A stretch of DNA of 64,000 nucleotides from Bryobacter sp. (GTDB lineage: Bacteria > Acidobacteriota > Terriglobia > Bryobacterales > Bryobacteraceae), in NCBI GenBank assembly GCA_022843625.1, contig JALHNH010000020.1, positions 1 to 64,000 on the forward strand, in the 5' to 3' direction. Shown here in pieces: positions 1 to 9,593 of this stretch. Position numbers and translations under genes: made by a program. The notes beneath the pieces are model-generated. The model had not been told where the DNA came from, did no database searches, and worked only from the letters and a program-made list of their open reading frames with translations. The stretch's first letter is position 1; the number at the start of each line of letters is the position of its first letter.

Positions 1-1
1 A

Positions 2-2611
2 AAGACCAGCCCTTGTTTTATCCGAGCCAATCCGCCGATTCTTGTTGGTTTCATTTTTAGGGAAACCTTTGGAAATTGCACAGGAGAACCTCAGGATTCT
101 GGAGATGGCGGCCCACTCACCCGTGCCCGATTCAACAAAATCAGCGGCATCGGGATCGACTACACGGATGGCATTTACATCTACGATGAAGGTGCCCAAA
201 AACTCCGATACTCAGGGCCCGATGGCCAGATTCGCTCTATTGCTACTAATGTGCGCCTCGCTTCCGGCAGTGGAGATCAGCCTGCTCTTTATCCGGCACA
301 CCCCTCCGGCGGTATTCTTGCCCTCCGCATCAGCGATGATGCCCTGGTTCGTTACCATCCAAATGGCTTCGAAGTCATTAACGTTCCCGATTTCAGCGTT
401 TTCAGGCCCTACACTTTAGACCTGGCTGGCAACTTCTATTACTTCAGGTCCTCCGATAGAGCGCTTGTCCGCCGCGCTCCCAATGGCTCGATCACCATAA
501 TTGGCCTGAACGGCCAAATCAACAACTTCACCGAGGGCATGCCTGCCGCCTCACTGAACTACCAAACTGCCACCGGCATTGCCGCCGATACCAGCGGCAA
601 TATCTATCTATTTGAGGGCAAACGGGGATTCCTTGCGCCCAACACCACAGACTTTCGCCTCTTCCGCATAACCATTCCCGGCACCTATCAGCCGCCCTGT
701 TCCTTCTCGCTCGGGCCTGCAACCCTGCCTTCCTCCGCCGGGCCCTTCTCATTAACCATTACGGCCAATTCTCAGAATTGCTTCTGGTCTCTTACGTCTT
801 CTGACTTCTGGCTCAGCGTCCCCTCCACCATACAGCGTGGCTCCGGCAATATTTCGATAACCTTGGAGGCCAATCCGAATCCAACCGAACGCCGCGCCAC
901 CATCCTCCTCAACGGCCAGTCCTTCAGCCTGACTCAATCAGCTTCCACCAACACAGCCCCGGAGTTAAATGGCATTATCGAAACTTTCGCCGGTGATCCG
1001 CGCCTGGCCGATGGCCGTCCACTCACCAGTCCCATCCCCGTCCGCGAGCTGCGCTTCGGCAATCCTCGTGAAATTGCCTTCGATTCCCAAGGCAATCTGC
1101 TCGTCGTCGATGCCGAAAAAAGCCAGGTCCTTCGCCTGTCTCTTTCGGACAACACGGTTAGTGCTATAGCCGGAACTGGTGCGCCAGTATCAGAACCATC
1201 CGGCTATGGCGGCCCAGCAACCTCGGCACGTCTCTTGGCAAACACCGCGCTCGCGATAGACAGTGCAGACAACATCTATACGGCCTCCGGTTCTGTTATT
1301 CAGCGCTTCCGTCTTGGTGGCACCTTCGAGCGGGTAAGCGACGGCCCGGGTGGTCCTCGCTTCATCGGTTCCACTTACGATTCCTTCCGAAACAGATTTC
1401 TCTTCGGAGGGGCTAACGGCCTATATGAATTGCGCGGTAACACCCTTGCTCTTCTATCGGCACGCACCCCCACTAACCCCTCACTCTCGGGCGTAGCCCT
1501 CTCCACTGTTGCCGCCTCGCCTCGTGCCATCGTTACAGATCGCGAGGGCAACATCTACTATTCCGACACGGCGGAAAATATGGTCTGGCGAGTTTCCCCA
1601 ACCGGCATCCGCTCTTTGTTTGCCGGCATTGGATCTCCAAGCTCCACCGGCGATGGACTCCCTCCATCTATCGCCTCTATCTATGGGCCTCTTGGCCTTG
1701 CGTTCGATGCCCAGGGCGCACTCTATATTGCCGACACCTTTGGCGGGCGTATCCGCCGTGTTTCCGGCCGGATCATCCAAACCATCGCGGGAAATGGTTC
1801 TATCGGCAATAGCGGCGACGGTGGGCTTGCCCGTAACGCCTCTATCTTTCCAGAGCATCTCGCCTTCGCTCCCAACGGGGATCTCTTCTTCACCAGTGGA
1901 TCCGCGATTCGTCGTATACGCTTTCCCAGGTCACCTGCATCTATCAGCCGCGGGGGCGTTATCAATCTCTCCGGCGGCGCTCTTTCGCCGGGTGGCTTGT
2001 TCTCCATCTACGGCTCAAGCCTCGCTGCAACGACAGCGGCTGCTTCCTCATCCCCTCTCCCCACAGTTCTTGCCGGTGTCTCCGTCCTGGTCAACGGCAG
2101 CGCTGTCCCACTCAGCTTCGTGAGTCCTACACAGATCAATGCCCAAATGCCAGTAACCCTCTCTCCAGGCCCTGCCACTCTTGCTATCCGATCCAGCGCT
2201 GGCACCTCAGAAACGACTCCCATTGATCTTGTTGCTGCCGCCCCGGCCATTCTCGAATATGGGAACCGACGCGCTGTAGCTACCTCGCCATCAGCCCTGC
2301 TCAACTCTCCATCAGACCCAGCCGCACCGGGCGATGCAGTAGTTGTGTATCTGACGGGCATCGGCCCTGTCGATCCTCCGGCCGCCACTGGTGCAGCCGC
2401 ACCTTCCGACCAACTCTCCAACGCTTCTCTGACTGCCTCGGCCACAATTGGCGGAGAGCCGGCCACCATTCTCTTCCTTGGGCTAGCTCCAGGTTTTGTT
2501 GGCCTCGCTCAGGCGAATATCCTGGTGCCTGCCATCCCTGCCGGAGATCACCCTCTGGAGATCACAATCGCAGATCGCAAAAGCAATTCTCCCTTGCTCG
2601 CCATTCGTTAA
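2..2611 (+). CDS. NHL-repeat / BACON-domain protein with TIGR03437-like C-terminal domain, 5' truncated by window edge
   Basis: Frame is open to the left edge (..GDGGPLTRARFNKISGIGIDYTDGIYIYDEGAQKLRYSG.. precedes the track start at 251); BACON-like CSFSLGP..NCFWSLTSSDFWLSV; C-term GGLFSIYGSSLA..PTQINAQMP.. Confidence 0.85.
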   Translation, partial: KTSPCFIRANPPILVGFIFRETFGNCTGEPQDSGDGGPLTRARFNKISGIGIDYTDGIYIYDEGAQKLRYSGPDGQIRSIATNVRLASGSGDQPALYPAHPSGGILALRISDDALVRYHPNGFEVINVPDFSVFRPYTLDLAGNFYYFRSSDRALVRRAPNGSITIIGLNGQINNFTEGMPAASLNYQTATGIAADTSGNIYLFEGKRGFLAPNTTDFRLFRITIPGTYQPPCSFSLGPATLPSSAGPFSLTITANSQNCFWSLTSSDFWLSVPSTIQRGSGNISITLEANPNPTERRATILLNGQSFSLTQSASTNTAPELNGIIETFAGDPRLADGRPLTSPIPVRELRFGNPREIAFDSQGNLLVVDAEKSQVLRLSLSDNTVSAIAGTGAPVSEPSGYGGPATSARLLANTALAIDSADNIYTASGSVIQRFRLGGTFERVSDGPGGPRFIGSTYDSFRNRFLFGGANGLYELRGNTLALLSARTPTNPSLSGVALSTVAASPRAIVTDREGNIYYSDTAENMVWRVSPTGIRSLFAGIGSPSSTGDGLPPSIASIYGPLGLAFDAQGALYIADTFGGRIRRVSGRIIQTIAGNGSIGNSGDGGLARNASIFPEHLAFAPNGDLFFTSGSAIRRIRFPRSPASISRGGVINLSGGALSPGGLFSIYGSSLAATTAAASSSPLPTVLAGVSVLVNGSAVPLSFVSPTQINAQMPVTLSPGPATLAIRSSAGTSETTPIDLVAAAPAILEYGNRRAVATSPSALLNSPSDPAAPGDAVVVYLTGIGPVDPPAATGAAAPSDQLSNASLTASATIGGEPATILFLGLAPGFVGLAQANILVPAIPAGDHPLEITIADRKSNSPLLAIR

Positions 2612-3435
2612 GTCGCGCTTAGCCTAGCCTTTACGATCTCTCCGAATTTCGTTCCTTGCAAGTGGGGCTTGTCTCGCCAGCTCCAGGCCGTCCAGCTCAT
2701 CTGCCGTTCGTCGAAGTAATCCATGAGCTTTTCACCCCAGACGAGGTCTTCATCCCAGCCGCCGAACTCACCGGCAAAGACCGGCACCTCGCGTGCCAGG
2801 TTGCCGAAGCACTCGTCCCACTTGTAGCCCTTGTTCGGGTAGACGTGAGTGGAATAGATCACGTTCGGGATCTCAAGTCTTACCCCGCGCAGGTCATAGG
2901 CCCAGTCGAGGCCCCCTACCATCACCACTCTTTGCCGGTCCACGGCTCTTACCGTTTCGCTCAATAAATAGGCCCATTCGAGCCACTGCGACACCGGGAT
3001 GTCGTGCGGCTCATTGAGGAGATCGAAGATCACGTGTGGCTGGTCATCGAAGGACCTCGCCAGGGTATCCCAACAATCCACCGAACCGAGGTCCGGCTCA
3101 GGGGGGACCCCGCTTTCGGGGGTCAGCCACTGGAGATCAAGAATCGCAAACGAACCCAAATCCCAGAGCCACTTCACGATCTGCCTCAACTCATCGACAT
3201 ACTCGCTGCTGGCGACGCGAGACTGCACAAATGGGATTCGCACAATGTCACAGTTCCATCCCTCGACAACAAGCTTCAACTCATCCGGGTTCATTCCGGC
3301 ATAGGGCAGATGTGAATATTCCATTCCACTGATGTTGACGCCCCTCAGAAGCAATGGCTTGCCTGTAGCGACTTCAACAATGTGGCGTCCCGAAGTTGCG
3401 AGTCTCAAAACAACCTCCCAACGCCGAAGAACCAC
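2608..3435 (-). CDS. glycoside hydrolase family 5 (cellulase-like) protein
   Basis: GKPLLLRGVNISGMEY, FDLLNEPH (acid/base NEP), FAGEFGG (nucleophile E), WSWRD. Confidence 0.8.
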   Translation of the reverse strand: MVLRRWEVVLRLATSGRHIVEVATGKPLLLRGVNISGMEYSHLPYAGMNPDELKLVVEGWNCDIVRIPFVQSRVASSEYVDELRQIVKWLWDLGSFAILDLQWLTPESGVPPEPDLGSVDCWDTLARSFDDQPHVIFDLLNEPHDIPVSQWLEWAYLLSETVRAVDRQRVVMVGGLDWAYDLRGVRLEIPNVIYSTHVYPNKGYKWDECFGNLAREVPVFAGEFGGWDEDLVWGEKLMDYFDERQMSWTAWSWRDKPHLQGTKFGEIVKARLSAT

Positions 3436-5537
3436 TTGCGATTCCCGCGGTCGCCCAAGCTGCCACCGAGAAAGACAGGCCCAAACAGTGTGCGCAAAAG
3501 AACAGAGCCAGTGGCATTGACGGGGTAACGCAAATCGCGGAAGAGGTCGTAGGTTCTTGCTCCCTGGACAAAGCCAGTAACAAAAACCTTGCTCCCCAGA
3601 AGCGATGGCTGGCTTTTGATCTCGTGCAGGATTCCAACGGTGCCGATCGCATAATTGCGAGCGAGGATCTCGTTGATCCCATAAGCACCCAGCCTCTGTG
3701 GGCCACCAAGGGTAAAGGTGAGAAGGCTGGATGACAAGGGCCCAAAGATGCTTCCACCCGAGAAGCCGGTGATGAGGGAGTTCTGTTTCGAGATTGGCTG
3801 CGCAAAGCTGGCATTGAGTTCGCTGAGGCTATAGCCGAAGGCAGGAAAATATTCGGCGCGCGCTTTCAGACGAACCCCTCGCCGGGCGACGATTGCGTCG
3901 TCCTGCCCTTCGTAGGAATAACGCATGGCAAGCGCGTCACGGCGAAAGCCAATGGTGCTGAGTTCGGGAATCGGAAGGCCGATCCGCTGATTGGCTTTGT
4001 ACCAGTTGAACTGATAGCCCAAACGGACTTCTGAGAACCGATTGATGGCGATTCCAGCATCCATCGCGGCCCCTTGCTGGCGAAGGCGATAGTTTGAAAT
4101 CGGCTCGCCCAGCAGGTAGAGATCAAAGGGATTGCTATCCACATAAACACGCGGAGCGATAAAGAAGCGGCTATTCGGAGTTACCGGCTTGTAAAGTTCG
4201 CTGGACGCACCAAAGCGAGAGCCAAACCAGACATCACTGCGCAGTTCGCTTCGGAAACCCCAGAGATCCAGCCAGGTGATTCGCCCTCCAAGAGAGAACC
4301 GCGTATCGGTAGAATCGACACCATTGATATCGACTCCAGGGCTTAGAAAGATAGGGCCGCCGGGCTTTGGTGTGGCCGTAACCTCAAGGCCCGACTTTCC
4401 ATCTTTGATCGCCTGCTGGTATTGAAGACTGGCAAAGCGGCCAAGGCCAACAATTTTGGTGAGCTCGGATTCAAGCTCTTTCGGATTATCGAGGTCAGCC
4501 AGCCGTTGCCTGACAGACTCATCGGCGCCAATCACAGAGACGAAGTTCGGTGGCTCAGTTGGAGCCTTCCGGACTTTGGCCATACGCGCCCGCTGGAAGT
4601 CTTCGTAGTCTTTGGGATCAAGGGCAAAGCGCCGCAGCACGTTGGCTTTGAGCTCGGCGGCCTGCTTGCCGATGGCAACGATCTCGGCACTTTTGGTGTA
4701 GTCGGTGGTGCTGTACTTGCCCAGCTCAGCGACGAGCACAACATCGGCCTGGGTGATGGTGCGCATCTCGGCGGCACCGATCACTACACTGATGCTTCTG
4801 CCAAGAACTTCGACCATGCTTCCAATCGCCTTGGGATCCACCGGGCCTTTGCTCAAGTGGACCGCAATTACCAGATCGGCACCCATCTGCCTTGCGACAT
4901 CGACGGGCAGGTTATCAAGCAAGCCTCCATCTACATAGATGCCGCCGTCTTTACGGACTGGAGAGAACACGGCCGGGATCGACATAGTGCTGCGCAGAGC
5001 TTCGTTCAGCAAGCCGCTGCTCCAGACCTTGCTCTTGCCACTCACCAGGTCAGCCGAAACGCAGCGAAAGGGAGTTGGCATTTCATCGAAGCTTTTGAGC
5101 GCTGGGTAGCCCAGGGTGAGGCGGCTGAGCAAAAGGCCAATCTGGTGGCCTTCGTTAAAGCCTGCCGGCAGCTGGAGGCCTTTGCTTACGCCGAGTTCGA
5201 TGCGGTTCGGGAAGGCCAGCCGGTCTTCCTTACGACGGTACGCTAGATCACGAAAATTGGCCTCGCCACCAAGAAGGCTGGCCCAATCGGCTTCGCTTGC
5301 GATTTTTTGAATTTCTGCTGGAGTATAGCCCGCAGCGTAGAGACCGCCGATAAGCCCCCCCATGCTGGTGCCAGCGATCTTGTCGATGGGGATACGATTG
5401 GCTTCGAGCCATTCGAGTACGCCAACATGCGCAAAGCCAAGTGCCGCTCCACCTTCGAATACCAAAGCAATTTTGGGTCGCTTCTGTTGCGCACCCAGAG
5501 TGGCAACCAGGCAGAGCATCACGAGGAAGCGGTTCAT
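3405..5537 (-). CDS. patatin-like phospholipase with C-terminal Omp85/BamA-like beta-barrel (PlpD-like)
   Basis: Signal peptide; GGAALGFAHVGVL, GTSMGG, VDGGLLDNLP; about 300-aa barrel-like C-term ending in aromatic F (..FFGVGRLF). Confidence 0.88.
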   Translation of the reverse strand: MNRFLVMLCLVATLGAQQKRPKIALVFEGGAALGFAHVGVLEWLEANRIPIDKIAGTSMGGLIGGLYAAGYTPAEIQKIASEADWASLLGGEANFRDLAYRRKEDRLAFPNRIELGVSKGLQLPAGFNEGHQIGLLLSRLTLGYPALKSFDEMPTPFRCVSADLVSGKSKVWSSGLLNEALRSTMSIPAVFSPVRKDGGIYVDGGLLDNLPVDVARQMGADLVIAVHLSKGPVDPKAIGSMVEVLGRSISVVIGAAEMRTITQADVVLVAELGKYSTTDYTKSAEIVAIGKQAAELKANVLRRFALDPKDYEDFQRARMAKVRKAPTEPPNFVSVIGADESVRQRLADLDNPKELESELTKIVGLGRFASLQYQQAIKDGKSGLEVTATPKPGGPIFLSPGVDINGVDSTDTRFSLGGRITWLDLWGFRSELRSDVWFGSRFGASSELYKPVTPNSRFFIAPRVYVDSNPFDLYLLGEPISNYRLRQQGAAMDAGIAINRFSEVRLGYQFNWYKANQRIGLPIPELSTIGFRRDALAMRYSYEGQDDAIVARRGVRLKARAEYFPAFGYSLSELNASFAQPISKQNSLITGFSGGSIFGPLSSSLLTFTLGGPQRLGAYGINEILARNYAIGTVGILHEIKSQPSLLGSKVFVTGFVQGARTYDLFRDLRYPVNATGSVLLRTLFGPVFLGGSLGDRGNRKWFFGVGRLF

Positions 5538-7006
5538 GCGATACGATCCAGCCTCTTGGAGTACAGGCCCGTACCCTTGAGGTCGCGCAGAGTCACAGTC
5601 AGCGCGCGAGTCTTTGCATCAATTTCGACTTCGCCGAAGAACTGCATGCCCTGCACTGGAGAAAGGTTGAACTTACCCTTTTCAGGGGCCTTGAAGTAGG
5701 CAACCTCGATACCAAAGGTTGGGTCCGTTTGGCCAGGGCCAAAGGTGCCAGCGTTGAGCGGACCGCTAACGAATTCCCAGAAGGGATCAAAGTTGGTGAA
5801 TTTCGCTTTGGCCGGGTTGTAATAGTGAGCTGCAGTGTAGTGCACGTCGGCGGTGAGCCAGACAGTGTTGCGGATCTTCTCGCGCTTCATGTAGGAGAGC
5901 AGATCTGAGAATTCGAGTTCGCGGCCGAGAGGCGGGCCGCCGTCCCCGTTAGCCTGGTTCTCGAAGTTCGGCCCATCGGCAACGATGAGACCAAGCGGCA
6001 TGTCCGCAGCGATGACTTTCCAGTCGGCCTTTGAAACCTTGAGTTCACGTTTGAGCCATGCGCGTTGGTCCGCTCCGAGGAACTCCGTCTCAGGACCTTC
6101 AACCGGCTGACGGTTGGGACTGTTCGCCGCGCGATAGGAACGCATGTCGAGCATGAAGACATCGAGCAGCGGGCCGTAAGAAATCTTGCGATAGACCCGT
6201 TCGGCTTCGATTGGATTTCTGCGCATCGGCGCATATTCACGGAAGGCTTGACCAGCGTTGGCAATCATCAAGTTGCCAGGCCGGCCGGGTGACCAGTTGT
6301 TTTGAACCTCATGATCGTCCCACTGCCAGACTTGGGCAACCTGCGAATTAAAGCGTCTCACATGCTCGTCAAGCATGTTGTATTGGTAGCAGCCCCGGAA
6401 GTCTTCAAGCGTTGTTGCGGGCTTGCTCTTGGCTTCAGTGACGATATTGCGCCAGGTGCCACCTTCAGGTGGCTGCCAGGATGCCTGAATTGGGCCATCG
6501 GCATAAATGGTATCGCCTGAGTGCAGGAAGAAATCCGGCTGGCGAGAGAGCATTTCGCTGAAGATTTTGATACCGCCAAGGTCGGGATTGATGCCGTAGC
6601 CCTGCCCAACCATGTCGCCGCTCCAGAGGAAGCGGATGTTGCGAGGGACGGCTGGCGCAGTCTTGAAGTGGCCAACAGAAGCCTCGCTGAGCGCGCGACC
6701 TTCTTTGAGATCTTCGAGCGTGATGCGGTAGTGGAGATCAGCCCCGGCAGGCAGACCGGTAACTACGTGACTGCCAGTGAAGTCTGTCGAAGGCAGCAGA
6801 TGCGGCCCACGAACCCGCTGCAGGATCTTGGTAAATTTTTCGTCACTGGCTACTTCGATGAGCATGCGGGACGGACGGTCGGCACGGGTCCAGAGCAAGG
6901 CAGAATCGACGGAAGGATCGCCGGACTGTGTGCCATGCGTGATTACCGGTCTTGAGCTTTGTGCACGGAGAAATGCGGGAGCGAATAGCAGAGTTCGGCG
7001 TTTCAT
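5534..7006 (-). CDS. PhoD-like alkaline phosphatase D family protein
   Basis: THGTQSGDPSVDSALLWTRAD, HSGDTIYADGP, WDDHEVQNNW, WLTADVHYTAAHYY. Confidence 0.88.
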   Translation of the reverse strand: MKRRTLLFAPAFLRAQSSRPVITHGTQSGDPSVDSALLWTRADRPSRMLIEVASDEKFTKILQRVRGPHLLPSTDFTGSHVVTGLPAGADLHYRITLEDLKEGRALSEASVGHFKTAPAVPRNIRFLWSGDMVGQGYGINPDLGGIKIFSEMLSRQPDFFLHSGDTIYADGPIQASWQPPEGGTWRNIVTEAKSKPATTLEDFRGCYQYNMLDEHVRRFNSQVAQVWQWDDHEVQNNWSPGRPGNLMIANAGQAFREYAPMRRNPIEAERVYRKISYGPLLDVFMLDMRSYRAANSPNRQPVEGPETEFLGADQRAWLKRELKVSKADWKVIAADMPLGLIVADGPNFENQANGDGGPPLGRELEFSDLLSYMKREKIRNTVWLTADVHYTAAHYYNPAKAKFTNFDPFWEFVSGPLNAGTFGPGQTDPTFGIEVAYFKAPEKGKFNLSPVQGMQFFGEVEIDAKTRALTVTLRDLKGTGLYSKRLDRIA

Positions 7007-8295
7007 CGAGTCACCTTTTTGAGAAGCGTCTTGACCTTGTCGATGATGATTTCCTCGATCTCGCCCTTGAGTGGGGCGGGCATCCCGTAGTACATAAAAC
7101 TGTCTTTGGCTTCATAGCCGCCTTCTTCAACAATCTTCTTTGTGGGGATGTAACACATGACGTCGTTCGAGTAGCCCATGACAAAAAGCTTGTCGTTGCC
7201 TGTCTCGCGCTTGAGACGCAGACAGTAGTCGACGACTACTTCGCCACCCATGGTGACGACGCTGGCCTGGCCAAGTTTGATGGCCTGGATTGGGTAGGCT
7301 AGCTCACGGGAGATGCTACGGTTGTCCATCGCAGTGAGAATCACTTTGGCACGGCTCACGACATAGCGGTTGGTCGACTTCAGATCTTCTTCAAAGTCGT
7401 TTCGACCGAAGGGTTGGAAGGGCAGGTCAATCATCTGGTAACGAGAACGAATGCGACCTTTGAGGACTTCGCCTTTGCGGCCGGCGCTTGCGATCACGGA
7501 TTCAGCGAGTTCATGACCGTGGGTCTTTGCATGCTCAAGCGAGCTGCGGGGGTAGGGGTTTTGATCTCCTCCGCAACCGCTGGTAAAGAGTGCGACACTG
7601 CCCGGGAATCTGGCTTCGACCTCAGCTTGAGCAAAGCCAGCATAGTCGCCGCTAAGTTGGTAGAACTCACCTGTGAGTGTTGTGTTGTGGCAGGAGTAAC
7701 CGAAGAGGATGGCAGTGAGTTGGCCTTTGGCATCGCGGACGCGAAGCGTTGGCACGGCGTGATCGGTGGGGCCGTTTCGTTGGGGGTTGCGGCGGTAGCT
7801 GGCAAAGTTCGCCTGTCCTAGATCGTACTCAACTTGAGCTGGCTTGAGGTTACCGATTGCGGCTCCGATGAGGTCTACGGTTTGGGCCACGAGCTTGCGG
7901 GTGAAGGCCTCCACTTTGGCGCGCTCGGCGGCGGAGAAGAAATACATTGAAGAGAGGTTGGGCCAAACGACCGGGCCGCTATGAGTGTGCGAAGCGTTTA
8001 GGACGAGTTGCGAACGCTCGAGCTTGTACTCTTTGAGTGCCGCGATGGCGATCTCTTCGGCAACACTTTTGGGGAAGCCGATGATGTCTGCACTCACAAA
8101 AACGATTCGCCCCTTGCGGCCATCGTCAATAGCGAGAGCTTTGGCGTGCAGAGGCATCAGGACGCCTTCACTGGGCTTGGTGCGAGCGGCGTAGCCGGCC
8201 ATCCAGACGGGGCCATCAGGGGTGATGTCCACCTTGGCAGCACCAGCTTGCCAGGACTGGGCCATGACTGTGGTTGCGAGGATCAGGGTCAACAT
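7003..8295 (-). CDS. neutral/alkaline ceramidase-like secreted protein
   Basis: AGAAKVDITPDGPVWMAGYAAR, LNASHTHSGPVV, YSCHNTTL, GCGGDQNPYP. Confidence 0.8.
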   Translation of the reverse strand: MLTLILATTVMAQSWQAGAAKVDITPDGPVWMAGYAARTKPSEGVLMPLHAKALAIDDGRKGRIVFVSADIIGFPKSVAEEIAIAALKEYKLERSQLVLNASHTHSGPVVWPNLSSMYFFSAAERAKVEAFTRKLVAQTVDLIGAAIGNLKPAQVEYDLGQANFASYRRNPQRNGPTDHAVPTLRVRDAKGQLTAILFGYSCHNTTLTGEFYQLSGDYAGFAQAEVEARFPGSVALFTSGCGGDQNPYPRSSLEHAKTHGHELAESVIASAGRKGEVLKGRIRSRYQMIDLPFQPFGRNDFEEDLKSTNRYVVSRAKVILTAMDNRSISRELAYPIQAIKLGQASVVTMGGEVVVDYCLRLKRETGNDKLFVMGYSNDVMCYIPTKKIVEEGGYEAKDSFMYYGMPAPLKGEIEEIIIDKVKTLLKKVTR

Positions 8296-9593
8296 CAGTT
8301 CACCTCCGGGATGACGAGTGGGGCAATTTCAATGGGGACGAGGCCGATCAGGCGGCGGCCAGCTTCGAGGCGCAGCACTTTGGGGCCTGAGCCAAGCGAG
8401 ACGGGCAAGCGGAAGTTGATTTCGTGGCGCGGGGGCATTGGGTCTGTGCAAAGGATCGAATAGTCGTAGGCGGGAACTCCATCAACACTCGCTACGAGAG
8501 TTTCGGGCTCGAAGAGTTCTTCGACGAAGAGCTTGACGCTGCCGCTAACGATGCGAGTGCCGGACATGTAGTCGAGGCCGTCAACGGCCTCGACCAGTCT
8601 AGGGACAGCAGGCGGTGCAGGGATGATACGGAAAACACTTTCGGCCAGAGTCTGGTCTCTGAGCTTCAGTTCGACAGGTTGCAGACCTGTCGAGAGGTTT
8701 TTGGGCAGGACAGCGTTGAGTTGCACGAGGCCATCCATCTCGGGGGCGCTTAGATAGGTAAGCCTTGCTGGTTGGCCGCCGACCGTGAGAGTGAGGGAGA
8801 GGAGCTCGGCGGTTATGGGCAAGTTCTCGATCCAGAGCGAGACAGCGGAATAGCGGCCACGATTGGGCGCGACCGGTTCGCTCGATTCGCTGTTGGTGAT
8901 GCGGCGGATACGGGGTGTTCCTGAAGATACAGCTTCGGGGCCGGGCTTGCGGATGGTGACCCACATGTATTGCGTCTTGACGGCTTCGAGAGCCAGTAGG
9001 CGAAGGCCGAAGCTGGCGGCATAGGCGCGGATTTCTTCGGCTTCGATTGAGCAACCGTGCCAGGTCTCTTTTGCTGTGCGAGCGGCTTCGAGGTTGTTGG
9101 CCTGGAAGCGCATGAGGCCACCGGGCTTGAGGACGCGGGCGGCGTCGGCCAGGTATGAGAAGACTACTTCCTTGGAAGGGATGTGCTGGAAGACGGCGTA
9201 GCTGTAGATGAAGTCGAAGCTGTCGTCGGCGAAGAGGCGCAGATCTGCCCCACTGCCTACGTGCGGGTGAGCATGGGGGATTGGCTTCAATCGTTCTTTG
9301 GCGAGCGCGATCATTTCGTCGGAGACATCGACGCCATGGATCTCACCAAAGATGCGGGAGAGCGGCTTCATCAGGCGGCCAGGGCCGCAACCGATCTCAA
9401 GAGCCCGGCGGGCGCGCGGGTTTGTACCGGGGAGGCCACGCTTCATTTCGCGTTCGAGGCCGCGCAGGACGTCGCTGGCGGTTGAAAGGAATTCTTCTTC
9501 GTCCTGTTCGTGGCGGCCGAAGGCGACGTAGTAATGGGCGTCTTCTTTGGCGCGGCGATTCCAGTCTTCGCGCATCTGTTCTTCGACGCTCAT
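8295..9593 (-). CDS. class I SAM-dependent methyltransferase with C-terminal Ig-like/TIGR03437-like region
   Basis: ALEIGCGPGRLMKPLSRIFGEIHGVDVSDEMI, FDFIYSYAVFQHI; C-term beta-rich extension. Confidence 0.85.
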   Translation of the reverse strand: MSVEEQMREDWNRRAKEDAHYYVAFGRHEQDEEEFLSTASDVLRGLEREMKRGLPGTNPRARRALEIGCGPGRLMKPLSRIFGEIHGVDVSDEMIALAKERLKPIPHAHPHVGSGADLRLFADDSFDFIYSYAVFQHIPSKEVVFSYLADAARVLKPGGLMRFQANNLEAARTAKETWHGCSIEAEEIRAYAASFGLRLLALEAVKTQYMWVTIRKPGPEAVSSGTPRIRRITNSESSEPVAPNRGRYSAVSLWIENLPITAELLSLTLTVGGQPARLTYLSAPEMDGLVQLNAVLPKNLSTGLQPVELKLRDQTLAESVFRIIPAPPAVPRLVEAVDGLDYMSGTRIVSGSVKLFVEELFEPETLVASVDGVPAYDYSILCTDPMPPRHEINFRLPVSLGSGPKVLRLEAGRRLIGLVPIEIAPLVIPEVN

